Notes: generated from the letters alone by a model not told the origin. Shown: positions 1 through 11,625, counted from the stretch's first letter. The stretch: 64,000 nucleotides of DNA from Diogma glabrata (GCA_963693315.1 OY856186.1:377668656-377732655), one strand, 5' to 3'. Numbers and translations are program-made.

Positions 1-2591
1 TTAGTTCATTCGATTGTTGTTTTTTTTGTATTTGTATAACAAATGATTAAATTGCAAGCAGATGACTCACATACAGAGCAACATAGCTTTTCTGTGATTT
101 AATAATCATTGTTTACTATGCTGTTTTCAATTAACAATTGTAGCTCACCTACTATCGGTATGAGATATTGTTACGATTCTACATAATCGCAGCAAAATAC
201 AAAATAAAATTTTAATTAACCTCAAAGCACCCTATACTATATTTCATTTAATCATCTATGACAATTTCCAAGAAGGATAGAAGAAAACGAAAACACGAAA
301 TTAAATAAATGCAAAATAAAGACTGCAAATATCCTTAGAATTTCTTGATGTTTCTTTGTAAAGAAATTGAACTGAATAATCGTAAAATTAAGCAGAATTA
401 TATTTATAAATTCCTTTTGCAAAATGAGAATAATAATTTACATTAGATTGCGATAATATAAACGGGTTAAGTAGAATACGATTATGTAATGAAATAAATT
501 TTAAACGAAACATTGTATTGTGAACATAAAACCGTGTAGAAGATATTTTTTTAAATTGTGAATAAAATTGTAAGGGTTATTTAATAGAAATATTGTGTAT
601 ACTGGTAGTTCTTACAATCAGCAGATGAAGTTTCTGAAGTTATTAATTTAAGAATATTCTAGATAGGACTATTGTTTACTGTATTATTTTTTTTGTTGTT
701 GTGAAACAATAAAGTATTTGAAGATGTTTTTTAAAGCGATCGTTTTTGCTTGCTAAAGAGTGATCAAATTCTGCAAGGGAAATTGAAAATCACGTTTATC
801 GAATTGAGGGTAAAATTAATTCGAGTTATAGATAGAAAAACATGACAATATAGGCCACAATTCATCTTTTGCCCTTTTATAAGCTGTTAAACTATCCATG
901 ATGGTGTCTAATGAGATAATAAGTAACATTGTAACGTTGCAAAGTAAGTTTATCGAACAAATTTGCTAGCTAGTACTATTGCTTTGCCCTGCTTTCTGCT
1001 ATATATGAGATATTTCGTTGCTTATATTCACTGTATCGTTGCTTACATTGATAATTCCTTTCAAAGTATTGTGGGGGATGGTTTTGGCTCATCATTATTT
1101 TTATCATCATTACCAAAATCATAACTATTATTAACAATAATTCATCCTTGATCATAGGTCTCATAGATGATTTGAAACATTTTTAACAGACAAGGCCTTA
1201 CAAAGCTTTGTTTACTGCAATAAGTATACTTTGTATACCTTTCTCAAAATCTGCCCCTTGCTCAACATTTGTTTGGAGAATATCGGGGTGGTGTTTGCCG
1301 AGGCAGAGTTACTCCTGATGCACTTTTCTTTCGTAAGGATGATTTTAGACAAGCCTTGAAAGTTCAACATGGTCCACAGGTACCAACTTTTCGTTGATTT
1401 CAGACAGTTTTTTAATACCCTCTTAAAGAGAGACTCTAAAAGCTGCTCTGGTGTCAATGAAATTATCTATAGTTAGGTTGTATCACTATATAACATGACA
1501 TGACAGAACTCTCAATAAGGTAGTTAAGATAACAGAATAAAAATAAATATTGACTCCAGCTATAGACAGGGGGATGTTCCTTATACCTTTTATCTAGCAA
1601 TAGTATATGTGTGTCGTCAAAAGCAAACTATTAGCTGCCAAACATCTTCTAAATAATCTAATGTTTTCATCCTCAGTCGAAGTGAACTTGTAGTGAGGAA
1701 AACTTTTAAGTCGCTTGAGAGTTCTGCTAGACAAGTTGGTTTTCAACTAAATTTGCAGTGCTCCTACATGGAGTATATATGACAAAAATATTTTTCTACT
1801 TTTAAATGGCATAAACGTCAGGGTCATACAAGTTTCTGAAACTAGTTTAGGGTAACTATATTTAAAAAATCTTCTCCCAATTTGAGTTTGAACTAACTGT
1901 GCATATCTCTTGTAGAAATAATTACTATCATTAAACTTCAAGAAATTGTACCAAAAGAATTATTTTTTATATGCGTGAAATAATTCAACTTTGTAGGGTT
2001 GTTGCAAAAAGCTCATAGCCAAATGCTCAAAAATATAAATTTATGTTATTTTGGTGCTGTGTAAAAAATCTCGGAGTTGGGACTCATAAGTGAAATATTT
2101 ATGGGTTTAGATAAAATTTAAAAACTTTTGAACCATTAAGGTTCTTATGAGGTTATGAGGCTTATAAAGGAGTAAGTGAATAAATTAATTATTATTTGGT
2201 TTTTAAAAATTGAAAAGTCTTAAATCAAGTAAAAAATATTCCATAAAATATTTTCAGTGCTGTTTTATCACTACAAGTAAAATCAATAATAATTTTTAAT
2301 TATATTACTATTTCCACTTAAGATAACACCCACAAAAAAGTGATTATAATTCATATTTTTTTATAGAAAATTAGATGATTTTAACTTATGAACATATTGT
2401 ATATATTTTCTAACATTGTGCTTACATTATAATTTTCTTCAAATTAATTATTATCAAATTTATTATTATGGAATACGTCAACAGAGTTTTTACATCAAAT
2501 TTCTGATATGAAGATTGGTTGAGATATTGTTGTCTAATACAAGACAAAAATATCAAAAATATCGCAACAGCTCTTTTTAATTTATTTTGTA
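1..2591. other. Unassigned AT-rich sequence left of the Helitron
   Basis: I see no convincing gene here. The longest open stretches (for example 1212-1457 and 1747-1941, both minus) are short, have no recognisable motif and are what AT-rich DNA gives by chance. The 1212-1457 stretch has mildly protein-like composition and could be a very decayed fragment, but I cannot name a family. No tandem array or clear inverted repeat was noticed. Confidence 0.5.
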
Positions 2592-2620
2592 CTAGCTGGA
2601 CCCAACAACGCGTTGCAGTG
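2592..2620 (-). other. Helitron 3' terminus with hairpin and CTAG end
   Basis: On the minus strand the palindrome CAACGCGTTG (2606-2615) is followed by about ten bases and then CTAG at 2595-2592, with T (plus-strand A at 2591) as the first target base. Hairpin plus CTRR is the transposition terminator of Helitrons. Confidence 0.8.
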
Positions 2621-3328
2621 GCTCAGTCCGGTTGAATATAAGAAATAAAGAAACAAAAAATACACCTCTCTAATATGTTTAATTTCATAATGCTTGAGGG
2701 TATACAATGTTTTTTGTTGTTCCATTGTTTGTGCGGATATAGAGATCGTCTGGTTTGCCGTATCTAGAACACACAACATATAATTGTCCATGTGAAAAAC
2801 AATCGGTATCTAGATCTTAACCACACACTTCTAATGTTTCGCCCTGTGCTTTGTTCATGGTAATTGCAAATGCCAATCGAATTGGGTATTGCAATCTTTT
2901 AAATTGAAACGGCATATCATAGGTATGCAAGGAATGAGATCTTCTTCGCTTTTGAAAGGTTCAGTCAAGATTGGTGCTTCTACTATACGTTGCTCATTAA
3001 TTTTGTTACTGCGATTAGTGTGCCATTGCAAAGTTTTGGCTGATTGATATTGCGCAATATGATAATAGTGACGCCAACTTTTAATTACAGTACATGTGGT
3101 GGCATCCTTCGCAGATTAAGTGAATTAAAAAATTCTGTTAGTTAGTTAACCATTTTATCTGCTTCTATGACAGAGTCTACGGACATGTATGTAACCTTCT
3201 CGCTTTGAATATTAGACTGAACTATACTGTTAAGTTCATTGACGTCTTTGACTCGTTCACTCAGCTATTCGTGATTTTTATGATTAGTTTTAATTTCAGG
3301 AAATACTTTTTCAACTAATTCCCCTTTT
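2600..3328 (-). pseudogene. Helitron helicase, C-terminal fragment
   Basis: This is the C-terminal part of the Pif1-type helicase of the Helitron RepHel protein, an SF1B DNA helicase that unwinds the transposon during rolling-circle transposition. Read on the minus strand from about 3325, it starts with a stretch like LVEKVFPEIKT, then ERVKDVNELNS, and near 2860-2760 carries the late helicase motifs AITMNKAQGETLEVCG and DCFSHGQLYVVCSR. Stop codons and likely frameshifts interrupt it, including a TAA just after the EVCG motif where the family normally has leucine, and another early in the fragment. It continues the gene piece at 6771-7694. The split between them is caused by the LINE. The coding sequence ends about 150 bases before the element 3' terminus, as usual in Helitrons. 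Confidence 0.8.
3318..3328. repeat. LINE target-site duplication, 3' side
   Basis: ATTCCCCTTTT here matches ATTCCTCTTTT at 6771-6781 with one mismatch. The two copies bound the RTE-type LINE, and the interrupted helicase reading frame resumes across them. The T-run at this end overlaps the LINE 3' A/G-rich tail, so the exact edge may shift by a few bases. Confidence 0.7.
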
Positions 3329-3346
3329 TTTCTCTCTCTCTGGCGT

Positions 3347-6295
3347 TTACATCCCATGAAGGGATTTTGCCGTCTGTGCCACCAGCTTCCAATCATCTCG
3401 TTCCATGACCAGTTGACCCCAGTTTTGACATCCTATATCACGAAGGTCTTGGATGATGTCATCACGCCAGCGCTGTCTAGGTCTTCCTCTTCGACGAACA
3501 CCAGCTGGTTGTTGTTGGGACGCTTTTTTTATCATTCTTTCCAATGGAGCCCTTTCTACATGACCAAACCATCTAATCCGGTTGGATTTAATGAATCCGA
3601 TTACATCGCAGCCTCCAAAAAGCTGTCTGATTTCATGATTCATTCGAATTCTATACTGATTTTCAGCAACTTTACATGGACCATAAATTGTTCGTATGAC
3701 TTTCCTCTCGAATGTTGATAGAATTCTACAATCGGAGGAAGTCAGTGTCCAGCTTTCACTTCCAAATGTGAGCACAGGTCGGATTAATGCTTTGTAAAGT
3801 GTGAGTTTGCACGACTGCGAAAGATGTTTGGATCGCAAAAGTTTTGAGTATGCGTAGAAAACTCTGTATGCGGCTGAGACACGGGCTTTAATATCTGCCT
3901 GCATGTCATTTGACGATGTTATTACAGATCCGAGGTATTTGAAGTTTTCTACACGTTCCACTTCATAGTCGCCAGTATTCAGATTGCCGGGAGGTATATT
4001 CCTGGATGTTGTTAAAAGTTTAGTCTTGCCGGTGTTAATGCATAATCCAAGTCGTTTAGCATTTCTTTCAAGCTGAGAGAGACTATCTTTAATATCGCTT
4101 GTTCTACGTCCGAGAAGCACAATATCATCTGCATAGCCAAGAACTTGACTAGATTTGTTATATATGCAGTTTTGTGTCTCAATTCGGCTTTTTCTTATCG
4201 CGTACTCCAGCGCCAAATTAAATAGTATGGGCGCGAGTGCATCACCTTGTCGAACACCTGATGTTATATCGAAAGCATCAGAAACAGACCCTTCGATTAC
4301 TATTCTACAATTTGATCCCGATGTTGTGAGCTTGCACAGAGAAACAAGTTTCTCTGGGACACCAAGGCATATGAGTTCGGACCAGAGGTTGTCGCGGATG
4401 ATACTATCATATGCTTGCCTGAAATCAACGTAGAGCTGGTGAATGCTGATGTTGTACTCCCAACATTTTTCCAGAATCATTATTAATGTAAAACATTGAT
4501 CTGTGGTTGAGCGGTTGGGACGAAAACCACACTGATAGTCACCTATGATAGATTCGGCGAACGGGATGAGTCGAGCAAGTACAACATTAGCTAGTATTTT
4601 ATATGCAGTGTTCAACAGTGCGATGCCACGATAATTTTCACACTTTAGACGGTCACCTTTCTTATGTAGCGGAACAATGAGAGCTGTTTTCCATTCAGCA
4701 GGTAGTTCTTCTTGGTCCCAGATTGCAAGAATCAGATCGTATATACGTGAGACCAGAGCTGCTCCTCCATTTTTCAGAAGTTCTGCGGGAATTCCATCGA
4801 AACCTGGTGATTTGCCATTTTTCAGTTTTTTAATGGCAGCTTCCACTTCTTCTATTGCTGGGTAAGGGACAAAAATCTCCTCAGTTGATGGAGCAATTGC
4901 TCGAATAGGATGAACTTCGTTCGTCCTATTGAGTAGGTCTTGAAAGTGGGATCGTCACACTGCCAGCACATCACGTTCACTTGTTGTAAGTTCATTATTT
5001 TCATTTTTGATGGCTGTAGATCTTGGGTGGAAATCTTTTGTCAGATTCCGTGCATTGGCAAAGCACTCTTTTGAATTTCCGTTGGCCGCATGTTGGTTGA
5101 TGTATTCGATGCAGCTCTTCATGTGTTCGCGTTTTTTTTTACGTAGAAGTTTTGCTGAGGCTTTCCTGGCGCATAGATAATCAGCTTGGGAGCTTCGGGT
5201 GTTCCTTGTTAACCATTTTTCTCGCAGTTTTTGTTTATTTTCAACGGATTGGCGGCACTCATCGTCAAACCATTCGTTGTGTGATTTCGGTGGTCGTTTT
5301 CCGATTGTAGTTTGTGCTGCGGCTATAATGGTTGATTGAAGCGTTTGCCATTCTTCTTGTATGTTTAATGGCATCTCAGAAGAGATGTCATGCTCTTCTA
5401 TGTTTTGTGTTATTATTATTATTTCCTGATATCTATTCAGCGTTTCCGGATGTTTAAATGCTTCGACATTCCAGCGCACGGTCTTTTTTGCTTGTCTGTT
5501 AAATGTAGATGACAACTTGCACTTGTACTTAAAGATGACAAGCATATGATCGGTGTCCATATCAGCACCTCTGTATGATCGAACGTCAGTTATACTTGTA
5601 GAGTGTCTCTTAGAGATCATGACGTGATCGATTTGATTTTCCGTTCTTCCGTCATTTGATTTCCACGTTGCCTTGTGAATTCTCTTGTGAGGGAAGAAAG
5701 TGCTGGAAATTACTAGATCATACATCATAGCCAGCTCGGCTGCGCGAAAACCGTTATTGTTGCTGGTATGATGCAAGCTGTTAGGGCCGATATGTGTTTT
5801 AAGTTCTGCAATCCTACCGATTTGAGCATTAAAGTCACCTACCACGATTTTTATATCGTGCCGCGGGATGTTATTGATGACTTCCTCGAGTTCTAGGAAG
5901 AACAGGTCTTTAATATCATCTGCTTTATCTTCAGTAGGTGCATGAACATTGACGATCGTTAGATTGAATTTTTTCGTGCGGATTCTGAGTGTGCATAACC
6001 GCATATTAATTGGGCAGAAGTCGATAACATACTGATTCACGCGACGGTGTATAAGAAAGCCAACTCCAAATTCTCCTCCGTTTTGATGACCGCAATAACA
6101 CAGAGTGTATCCTTTCGCTGTTTCATGGATTCCACTGCCTGGCCATCTTAGTTCTTGTAATGCCACTATATCCAGTGTGTAGCTCTCGACTTGTTGGGTG
6201 AGTTTTAGGAGATCTCCTGGTCTTCTAAGGCTTAGCACGTTCCAGGTTCCTATTTTTAAATCGTAGTCCGGGTACAGTTTCCGAGGTCGTTCCAA
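3347..6295 (-). pseudogene. LINE ORF: AP endonuclease plus reverse transcriptase, one internal stop
   Basis: The protein nicks target DNA and copies its own RNA at the nick. The first 446 codons (6295-4958) hold the exonuclease-endonuclease-phosphatase domain: N19 in GTWN, E48 in LQELRW, D154/N156 in GDFNA, D223 in QIDHV, and D249/H250 in TDHM, all the expected catalytic positions. The following 499-codon stretch (4846-3347) is reverse transcriptase, with CGFRPNRST, VDFRQAYD, GVRQGD, the catalytic YADD at 4135-4124, and the late FKYLGS and RIRWFGHVER motifs typical of RTE-like proteins. Both halves are in the same frame. They are separated only by UGA (plus-strand 4955-4957), which stands where related proteins usually have tryptophan (family memory). 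The start at 6295 gives the endonuclease its usual short N-terminus. I treat it as a recent nonsense allele; a sequencing error or readthrough is possible. Confidence 0.88.
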
Positions 6296-6770
6296 TAATG
6301 AATCCGAGATATTCCGAGGCCTGTTTACAGAATTTATGACAGTAATTTTTTTTACGGAAATGGGGTGTTAGCCCTTCGCCCAACCCAAATTTTCGTGAAT
6401 GGGTTCGTTCTGCATCTTAAGGTCACCAGAAACAACCTTTTTACACGTTTATATAGCGAGCCGCTTGATCCAAGACAGACGCCCGCTGAAAGCCGCCCCT
6501 AACATGGAGAACAGACGCTTTCTACACATTTATATAGCGAGCCGCTTGATCCAAGACAGACGCCCGCTCCAAGCCGCCCCTAACATGGAGAACAGACGCT
6601 TGAGTTGCATTGGTTTTATGGCGCCAATGACTCGCCATGGTGCAGAATCATTGAGTATAAGCAGTATTTACTCTGCCCCTCTCAACTACACCAACCTAAT
6701 TCTGTTAGCGTTACCCAGGTAGCACGGCGTGGACGTAGAATTTCGGATTTTCGCTACCCTACGCTTCGCT
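6296..6770 (-). promoter_or_regulatory. LINE 5' untranslated region
   Basis: This is the non-coding leader of the RTE-type LINE, clearly more GC-rich than its surroundings. RTE and related LINEs carry an internal promoter in this region; no specific promoter motif was identified. It includes two tandem copies of an 81-bp unit (6443-6602). Confidence 0.6.
6443..6602 (-). repeat. 81-bp tandem duplication in the LINE 5' UTR
   Basis: The segment 6443-6523 is repeated at 6524-6602 with only a few differences; both copies contain TATATAGCGAGCCGCTTGAT and CCGCCCCTAACATGGAGAAC. Tandem monomers in the 5' UTR are known in several LINE families, where they tune promoter strength; that role here is inference. 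Confidence 0.85.
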
Positions 6771-6781
6771 ATTCCTCTTTT
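6771..6781. repeat. LINE target-site duplication, 5' side
   Basis: ATTCCTCTTTT, partner of 3318-3328 with one mismatch. On the minus strand it encodes the end of the helicase piece (PKEE) that should run on into the sequence left of 3328. Confidence 0.7.
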
Positions 6782-7694
6782 GGCGACACTAAATTGCAGA
6801 AGTTATGAGGCAATAAAATTCGTCCTGAGGTTATATCAACCGTCACCTTTCCGTCAACAATTTTCAGCAATTCATGTGAGAATATCTCAATTGATTTATC
6901 ATTTTGAAGCAGGACACGCATGTTTGTAGTTAATTTTAACCTTTTTACGTGTTGCCACAAGGGAGAGTATTTAGGCAAGCATTTATTTCATCTGCTGGTG
7001 TTGATCGGGAAACTACCGGTAATGTTTATCTGAAATCTCCTGCAAGCAATAATAATGCATTCCCAAACGGGGTATTTACACACTAATCTTGCAATGATCG
7101 ATCAAGAGCTTCAAGCGAAAGAAACGTTTTCCCAGTTCCTCCTGCCGCATCCAAGAAAAAGATTCCTCCAACCCCGATATTAACATTTTGCGTTAGTTGA
7201 TCGTAAATTGCTTTTTGTTTAAACGTTAGCTTTGGAATATTTGAATGAACATACGACAAAAGATCATTCATGTTGTAATTTTGTTCACGACGCAACTCTA
7301 CATCAAACGCAGATGCAGCAGCAGATCGATTCCGCAATTGCATTCGTAATCGATTGAGAACTTTGTTCGCGATATATAAGCACAAATCTTCAATCATTAT
7401 CAACGCTACCTTGTAAATTTCTGCTGTGAAATCTATGTTTATATTGACATTTTCCTTAAATATACGACGTAAAATATCTTCAGCCATGTGTGATTTATAT
7501 TTTCCCCATAACTCTGTTGGAGATGAAAAAGAGCAGGCGGTTAATATGATTGCAAACAAAACACGAACTTTATTTGGATGTGACGTGTTGCACGCGTCAT
7601 TAATGCATATATCCCAGTGACGGTTGTTCTCCAATAAATCCAAAGCTTGACACGCTCGTTTACCCTCGTTCAAATTTTTGACCTGCCCCCCCAT
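6771..7694 (-). pseudogene. Helitron helicase, N-terminal and middle fragment
   Basis: This is the Pif1-type helicase part of RepHel, broken. The open stretch 7694-7083 covers the region before the helicase and the Walker A loop (AAGGTGKTF near 7137-7110). Immediately after the Walker A motif the frame jumps to EALDRSLQD, which in the family lies about 70 residues further on. An internal in-frame deletion of the segment holding the DEC-box (Walker B) is therefore likely. Past a stop at 7083-7085 the same frame continues with LLLLAGDFR, another stop, then RSTPADEINACL. A frameshift near 6965 moves it to the frame of 6978-6771, which contains LKLTTNMRVLLQND and ILLPHNFCNLV. The fragment ends exactly at the LINE insertion. 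Helicase activity is impossible with these losses. Confidence 0.8.
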
Positions 7695-8760
7695 GTATAA
7701 TACGTCGGTACATCTGAATACAACAGTGTTTTAGCAAACACGTCATTTTGACATAACGCGAAGAGCAGTTAACGTTGTATGCGGTGGATTAAAGCTATTT
7801 ATGTGAAATAAACACGTTATCCACTTACATTTCGTAGATGTACTGCTAAATAAACAACAGCTGGGCTACGTTCATGTATGGGAAAAGAAAGAACTCGCCT
7901 TACAGCTTCATTGCTGCTTATGTATCTGCCAGCCTCATACTGTTCGATTTCATCGTATGACCGCATTATTATCACTTATTTCTGGTTGCATGCCATAAAC
8001 TGTCATGTCGCTGCCTTTATTGACGTACCTATAAATATATTTGATCGATTTAACAGAGTATTAACTCAGTATTCAACATTTATGTGTGTTTTGTATGCTT
8101 TTGGCAGCAAAGTCGAATATGGAACAACCCACCGGCTAGCTACTTCGATGTCACCACTTCGCATATGTATTGTTGGTAATTTCCCACCGTCTGCTTCTGA
8201 TCTTCTTTTGTATAAAGGATATCCATATCGTTACCTGTGTTGAATACTAACGCTCGAAGATATCGCTTAAAGAATTTTCCGTCGATCATGCATGGCGGAT
8301 TTGGTCCATGTCACATATTTTTTGTTTGCAGTTTAACCTTTCTAGGGCGCAGCATAATCCTTTCGTTTCTCCGTTAAATTTCAGAGCCCTGTAAAAAGGA
8401 CAAACCTCATCCATTTTGTCGATGAGAACATGTGGGTTCGAACTATAATTATAAGCTGGATTGTAACGGAATGTAAGGCGATTATATTCATGTGAATGCT
8501 GTCCACTCCATCTTGTTTGACGCTGATTTGCTGTTTCTTGTTTTCGTTTTTCAGCCATTCTTACCCTGTCATGGTTATTCTTTTGAGAACGAAGCAGATC
8601 TAAAACTGCAAAACACAATTATTTCGCTTGCGATCGTGCATCTTCAAGTCTCACTGCTCGTTGCTCTGCTATTTTCTCGGCACGTATTTGAGATATTCTT
8701 AATCTTCCTCAATTCGATTTATTGTTACTTGTCGTACTGCTTCTGTCATGCGAATACGAC
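7695..8760 (-). pseudogene. Helitron Rep region, heavily deleted
   Basis: This is the N-terminal half of RepHel. The open stretch 8618-8286 (110 codons), extended upstream with one stop to about 8720, carries an arginine/alanine-rich helical N-terminus, then RYNPAYNYSSNP and the zinc-binding CPFYRALKFNGETKGLCC typical of Helitron N-termini. The frame then shifts, near 8300, directly into NPPCMIDGKFFKRY, RWVVPYSTLLPKAYKTHINVEY, EAGRYISSNEAV and FPIHERSPAVVYLAVHL, which belong to the region after the Rep catalytic core. The HUH motif and paired catalytic tyrosines were not found, so the nuclease core appears deleted. Several stops and frameshifts follow. This region joins the helicase fragment at 7694. 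Confidence 0.7.
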
Positions 8761-9109
8761 AACCTTTGTTTGATTTTTTGCGTGGATGTTTATTGAGAAA
8801 AATATGTAGTAAAATCTATTTTGTTTAGTGTAAAATATTGTATTACAGATTCCATAAAGGAGAATACTTTTATAGTAAATGAGGATGGAGGACATTTTTG
8901 CTCCAATGGAGGACAGTCCTACCGAAAGGAGGACAAGTGGTAATTGGTTGATAAATTTGATAAAATAATCTATGGGCTGATCACTCTATAAAACTAATCG
9001 ATTAAATTAAGCATGAAGTTAAATTCGACCATAAAATTGAGTAAATTGAGAAGAAAGCAAGTGAGATACTTGTACTTGTTGACAGCCAACGTTATGGATT
9101 ATATACAGT

Positions 9110-9232
9110 TAGAACATAAAACCCGCCTGTAGTGAATGCAATATTGTGTCCAAATTTCAAAGGAATCGGTAAAGTACGTAAGGAGATCACCTATTTTGAA
9201 CAAACGAACATATGCATTTTTATTTATATAGA
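9110..9232 (-). other. Helitron 5' terminal region
   Basis: On the minus strand the element begins TCTATATAAATAAAAATGCA at 9232, preceded by A (plus T at 9233). TC followed by an A/T-rich TATATAAATAAAAATG stretch is the usual look of animal Helitron 5' ends. Confidence 0.7.
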
Positions 9233-11625
9233 TTAATGATTTTCTTTCAAAGCTCCAACTTTCACTTATGACTGTTCTTATATAACTCACTCTGTTGTTA
9301 CAATATATTCTTGATGACACAAAACAAACATGCTTTTGTTTTCAATTCTTAAAAATTCCTTTTTTTCTCTTGTAAGATCTGCAAAATTCAGCCTACTTTA
9401 TAAAACTATTTTAACAACAACAAAATGTTTACCACTGTCACCAATGTTGACCAATTAAGCGATTCTATAAATATTCAATATACTGTTATTGCATTTTTAT
9501 TAAGACGAAACTAGATTAATGAATGAAAGAAAGAAATATTTTCAAAAATAATAATTTAAGGAGTTGGTCAACTCTAGAAAGAAATCAGAGAAAGTCGCGA
9601 GGGTTTATCAACTAGTTAGTTGAAATATTTTTTTGTGTCGTACCTATATGTTCCATATAGGAACGTAGGTTGTCAACAAGTGTCCCTCACTTCTATTAAT
9701 TTTATCAATTCACTCAATTTATTAACCGAGCTAGATGTAAAGCAAACAAGCAATGACTCTGACCATTGATATAATGTAAGTTGATCTAATTTAGTGAACC
9801 AAATTTTTTTTGAAAATATTGAACTTACCGACTAAGGTAAGATAACCCTGCCGTAGACTCAATATTCAATTGATATCCTCAAATTGCTTCAACTTATTAA
9901 TCAGAAACAGAAATGAACTTTGGAACGAATGATTTTTGAGCAAACCTTAAAATATTGAATTAAAAATATTATGTGCATATAGCAAAATAAACCATAAATG
10001 TTAATAAACAATGAGATCATCTAACAAACTCATCTATTTATCGCTTTTGATAGAAAATTATTTACAATTATTACTTATTATAGAACATAAACGAAAAAAA
10101 AATTAAATAGATTGTCATGTAATTAGAACCGATGTCTTATTTAAAATGGATTATTGTTATTTAACTGTGATGTCATAATTATAAATGATAAAATGTACAG
10201 AGGTGTAATCTAAGCTTCAATATTACTAGTCAAAGTAGGGTAGGTGCCAAAAAAACTGACGAAAAATCATCCACTAAAATGTTTTTAAAAGCAGCTAGCA
10301 CCTCGGTGTTATAGATTTTCTTATATGATCTTCGATCCAAGGATGTTTATTTACAAATCATGATAAGCACATGCTTTGCGTTTTCTACTGTCACGTTAAA
10401 GAAAAGGAAGAATGGGTTATATTTCTTTATTTGTCAGGAATCATCACAAAAATTTATCTTCCCCGTTTTTGAAGATTTGCATCTACTTTGCCTTTATCGG
10501 TAGTTTTAGCCTAGAATGTGATCTTTGAATATTGTATTGATACGGTTCAATTTTACTACTACTCCGTAGAGCAGTTTCCTCTTTTGCTGCTATTTATATT
10601 AGCAGGATATTCTAAACAATGTTAGTCTATAGACAGTCAAAATTTTTTGGATGATACGCGTATTTATTCGCTGTTTGACAAAACTTGTTCCACATAAATA
10701 AGAGTTGATGTGTTGGTTCTATTTATTAGATGTATTATTGGCTGTTTGGGACCTCCTGTGTTTGCGTTCGGTATTAGTATTTTAAAAGCAGCATCCATAC
10801 GTTTGGTCTGATGTGTAGCTAGATCAAGTCACGCTTTGTTAAAGCGTTGTAAAATATTCTCAATTTTTCGGCTGGAATTTTCACCACATCTTTCATGTTC
10901 ATGCGTTGAATCGTTTGTTCTTTTAGTACGATGTAGTTAGACATTCAAGCCACGCTTCTCTTTGTTAAATACCATAGTTCTTTTCACAAGAGATTGAAAC
11001 TTGACATTAATGATCCGATGATTTATATTTTGAAAAATGTTAAAATAATTGTTATTTCTTTCAAATCAGGGTTATTTCAAGTATATCTCTGTTTAATTTT
11101 TGACAAATTTGTCCATACCGCTATACAACGATTTGAAGTTTGTGAGGGGAAAAGCAAAAAGCAAGCTTTATATTAGATTTATATTTTTTGTACAAGCTAG
11201 TTCCGTGAAAACACTCATACGCTTGAGTTAGATAAAATTAAAACGATTAGCGAATCGATTTTTGTTTGTGAATGTTGTTTGGCTCAATTTTGTTTGTGGA
11301 GTTGAAATAGGAAAAAATTAGTAGAAAATCTTTATTTTAAATGTTGGTAGAATTAAAGTGAATAAATAATTTACATAAGAAAGAATTTAGAGAAGTTTTA
11401 TGTATATGTGATGTTAATAGTTAGATTAACGAAATTAATTAAATATAAATATTTTTGAATTGTTATATTCCATTTCTTCCCATTTACAACAAAAGTATAA
11501 ATAATGATGTAGATATATATGAAAAAAGCTATTCTAGTATAAAATAAAGTTGTTTAAATTATTAAGAACAAAAACAAAATATTTTGTTGTTGTTACAGTA
11601 ATAATAATAAACGTGATTTGAGGCT
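9233..11625. other. Unassigned AT-rich sequence with one weak coding remnant
   Basis: No gene or element boundary was recognised. On the minus strand between about 10990 and 10640 one frame reads fairly protein-like with only a few stops (it includes a segment like MDAAFKILIPNANTGGPK). This may be an old transposon or gene fossil of unknown family. The short ORF at 10994-11176 (plus) has no recognisable feature. Confidence 0.4.

Larger units (their letters stand above)
3329..6770 (-). mobile_element. RTE-type non-LTR retrotransposon (LINE), near full length
   Basis: This is a 3.44-kb non-LTR retrotransposon inserted on the minus strand inside the Helitron helicase gene. It has a 475-bp 5' untranslated region (6296-6770), one long frame of 983 codons (6295 down to 3347) with an AP-type endonuclease followed by reverse transcriptase, and a very short 3' untranslated tail rich in GA and A (3346-3329). 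No gag-like ORF1 precedes it. This layout fits the RTE clade. The flanking near-perfect 11-bp duplication and the preserved 5' repeats indicate a full-length copy rather than the usual 5'-truncated one. One in-frame UGA at 4955-4957 is the only break seen in the coding region. Confidence 0.85.
2592..9232 (-). mobile_element. Helitron, rearranged and carrying a nested LINE
   Basis: This is a rolling-circle transposon read on the minus strand. Its right end (element 5' end) reads TCTATATAAATAAAAATG on the minus strand, preceded by A. Its left end (element 3' end) reads ...CAGCTAG followed by T, with the palindrome CAACGCGTTG eleven bases inside. TC at the 5' end, CTRR at the 3' end, a subterminal hairpin and insertion between A and T are the classic Helitron signature. 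Between the ends lie recognisable pieces of the RepHel protein in the right order: N-terminal zinc region, Rep C-terminal region, then Pif1-type helicase. After removal of the LINE (3329-6770) and one target copy the element would be about 3.2 kb, much shorter than an autonomous Helitron, because of internal deletions. It cannot encode a working RepHel. The ends are seen directly; autonomy in the past is inferred. Confidence 0.85.

Noticed and set aside
3356..4865. Plus-strand ORFs opposite the LINE
   Set aside because: Shadows of the strongly supported minus-strand reverse transcriptase.
6399..6929. Plus-strand ORFs with repeated IASRLIQDRRP segments
   Set aside because: They arise from the 81-bp tandem duplication in the LINE 5' UTR and the adjacent Helitron, read on the wrong strand.
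7878..8243. 121-codon plus-strand ORF
   Set aside because: The minus strand here carries recognisable Helitron Rep sequence; the plus ORF has no motif.
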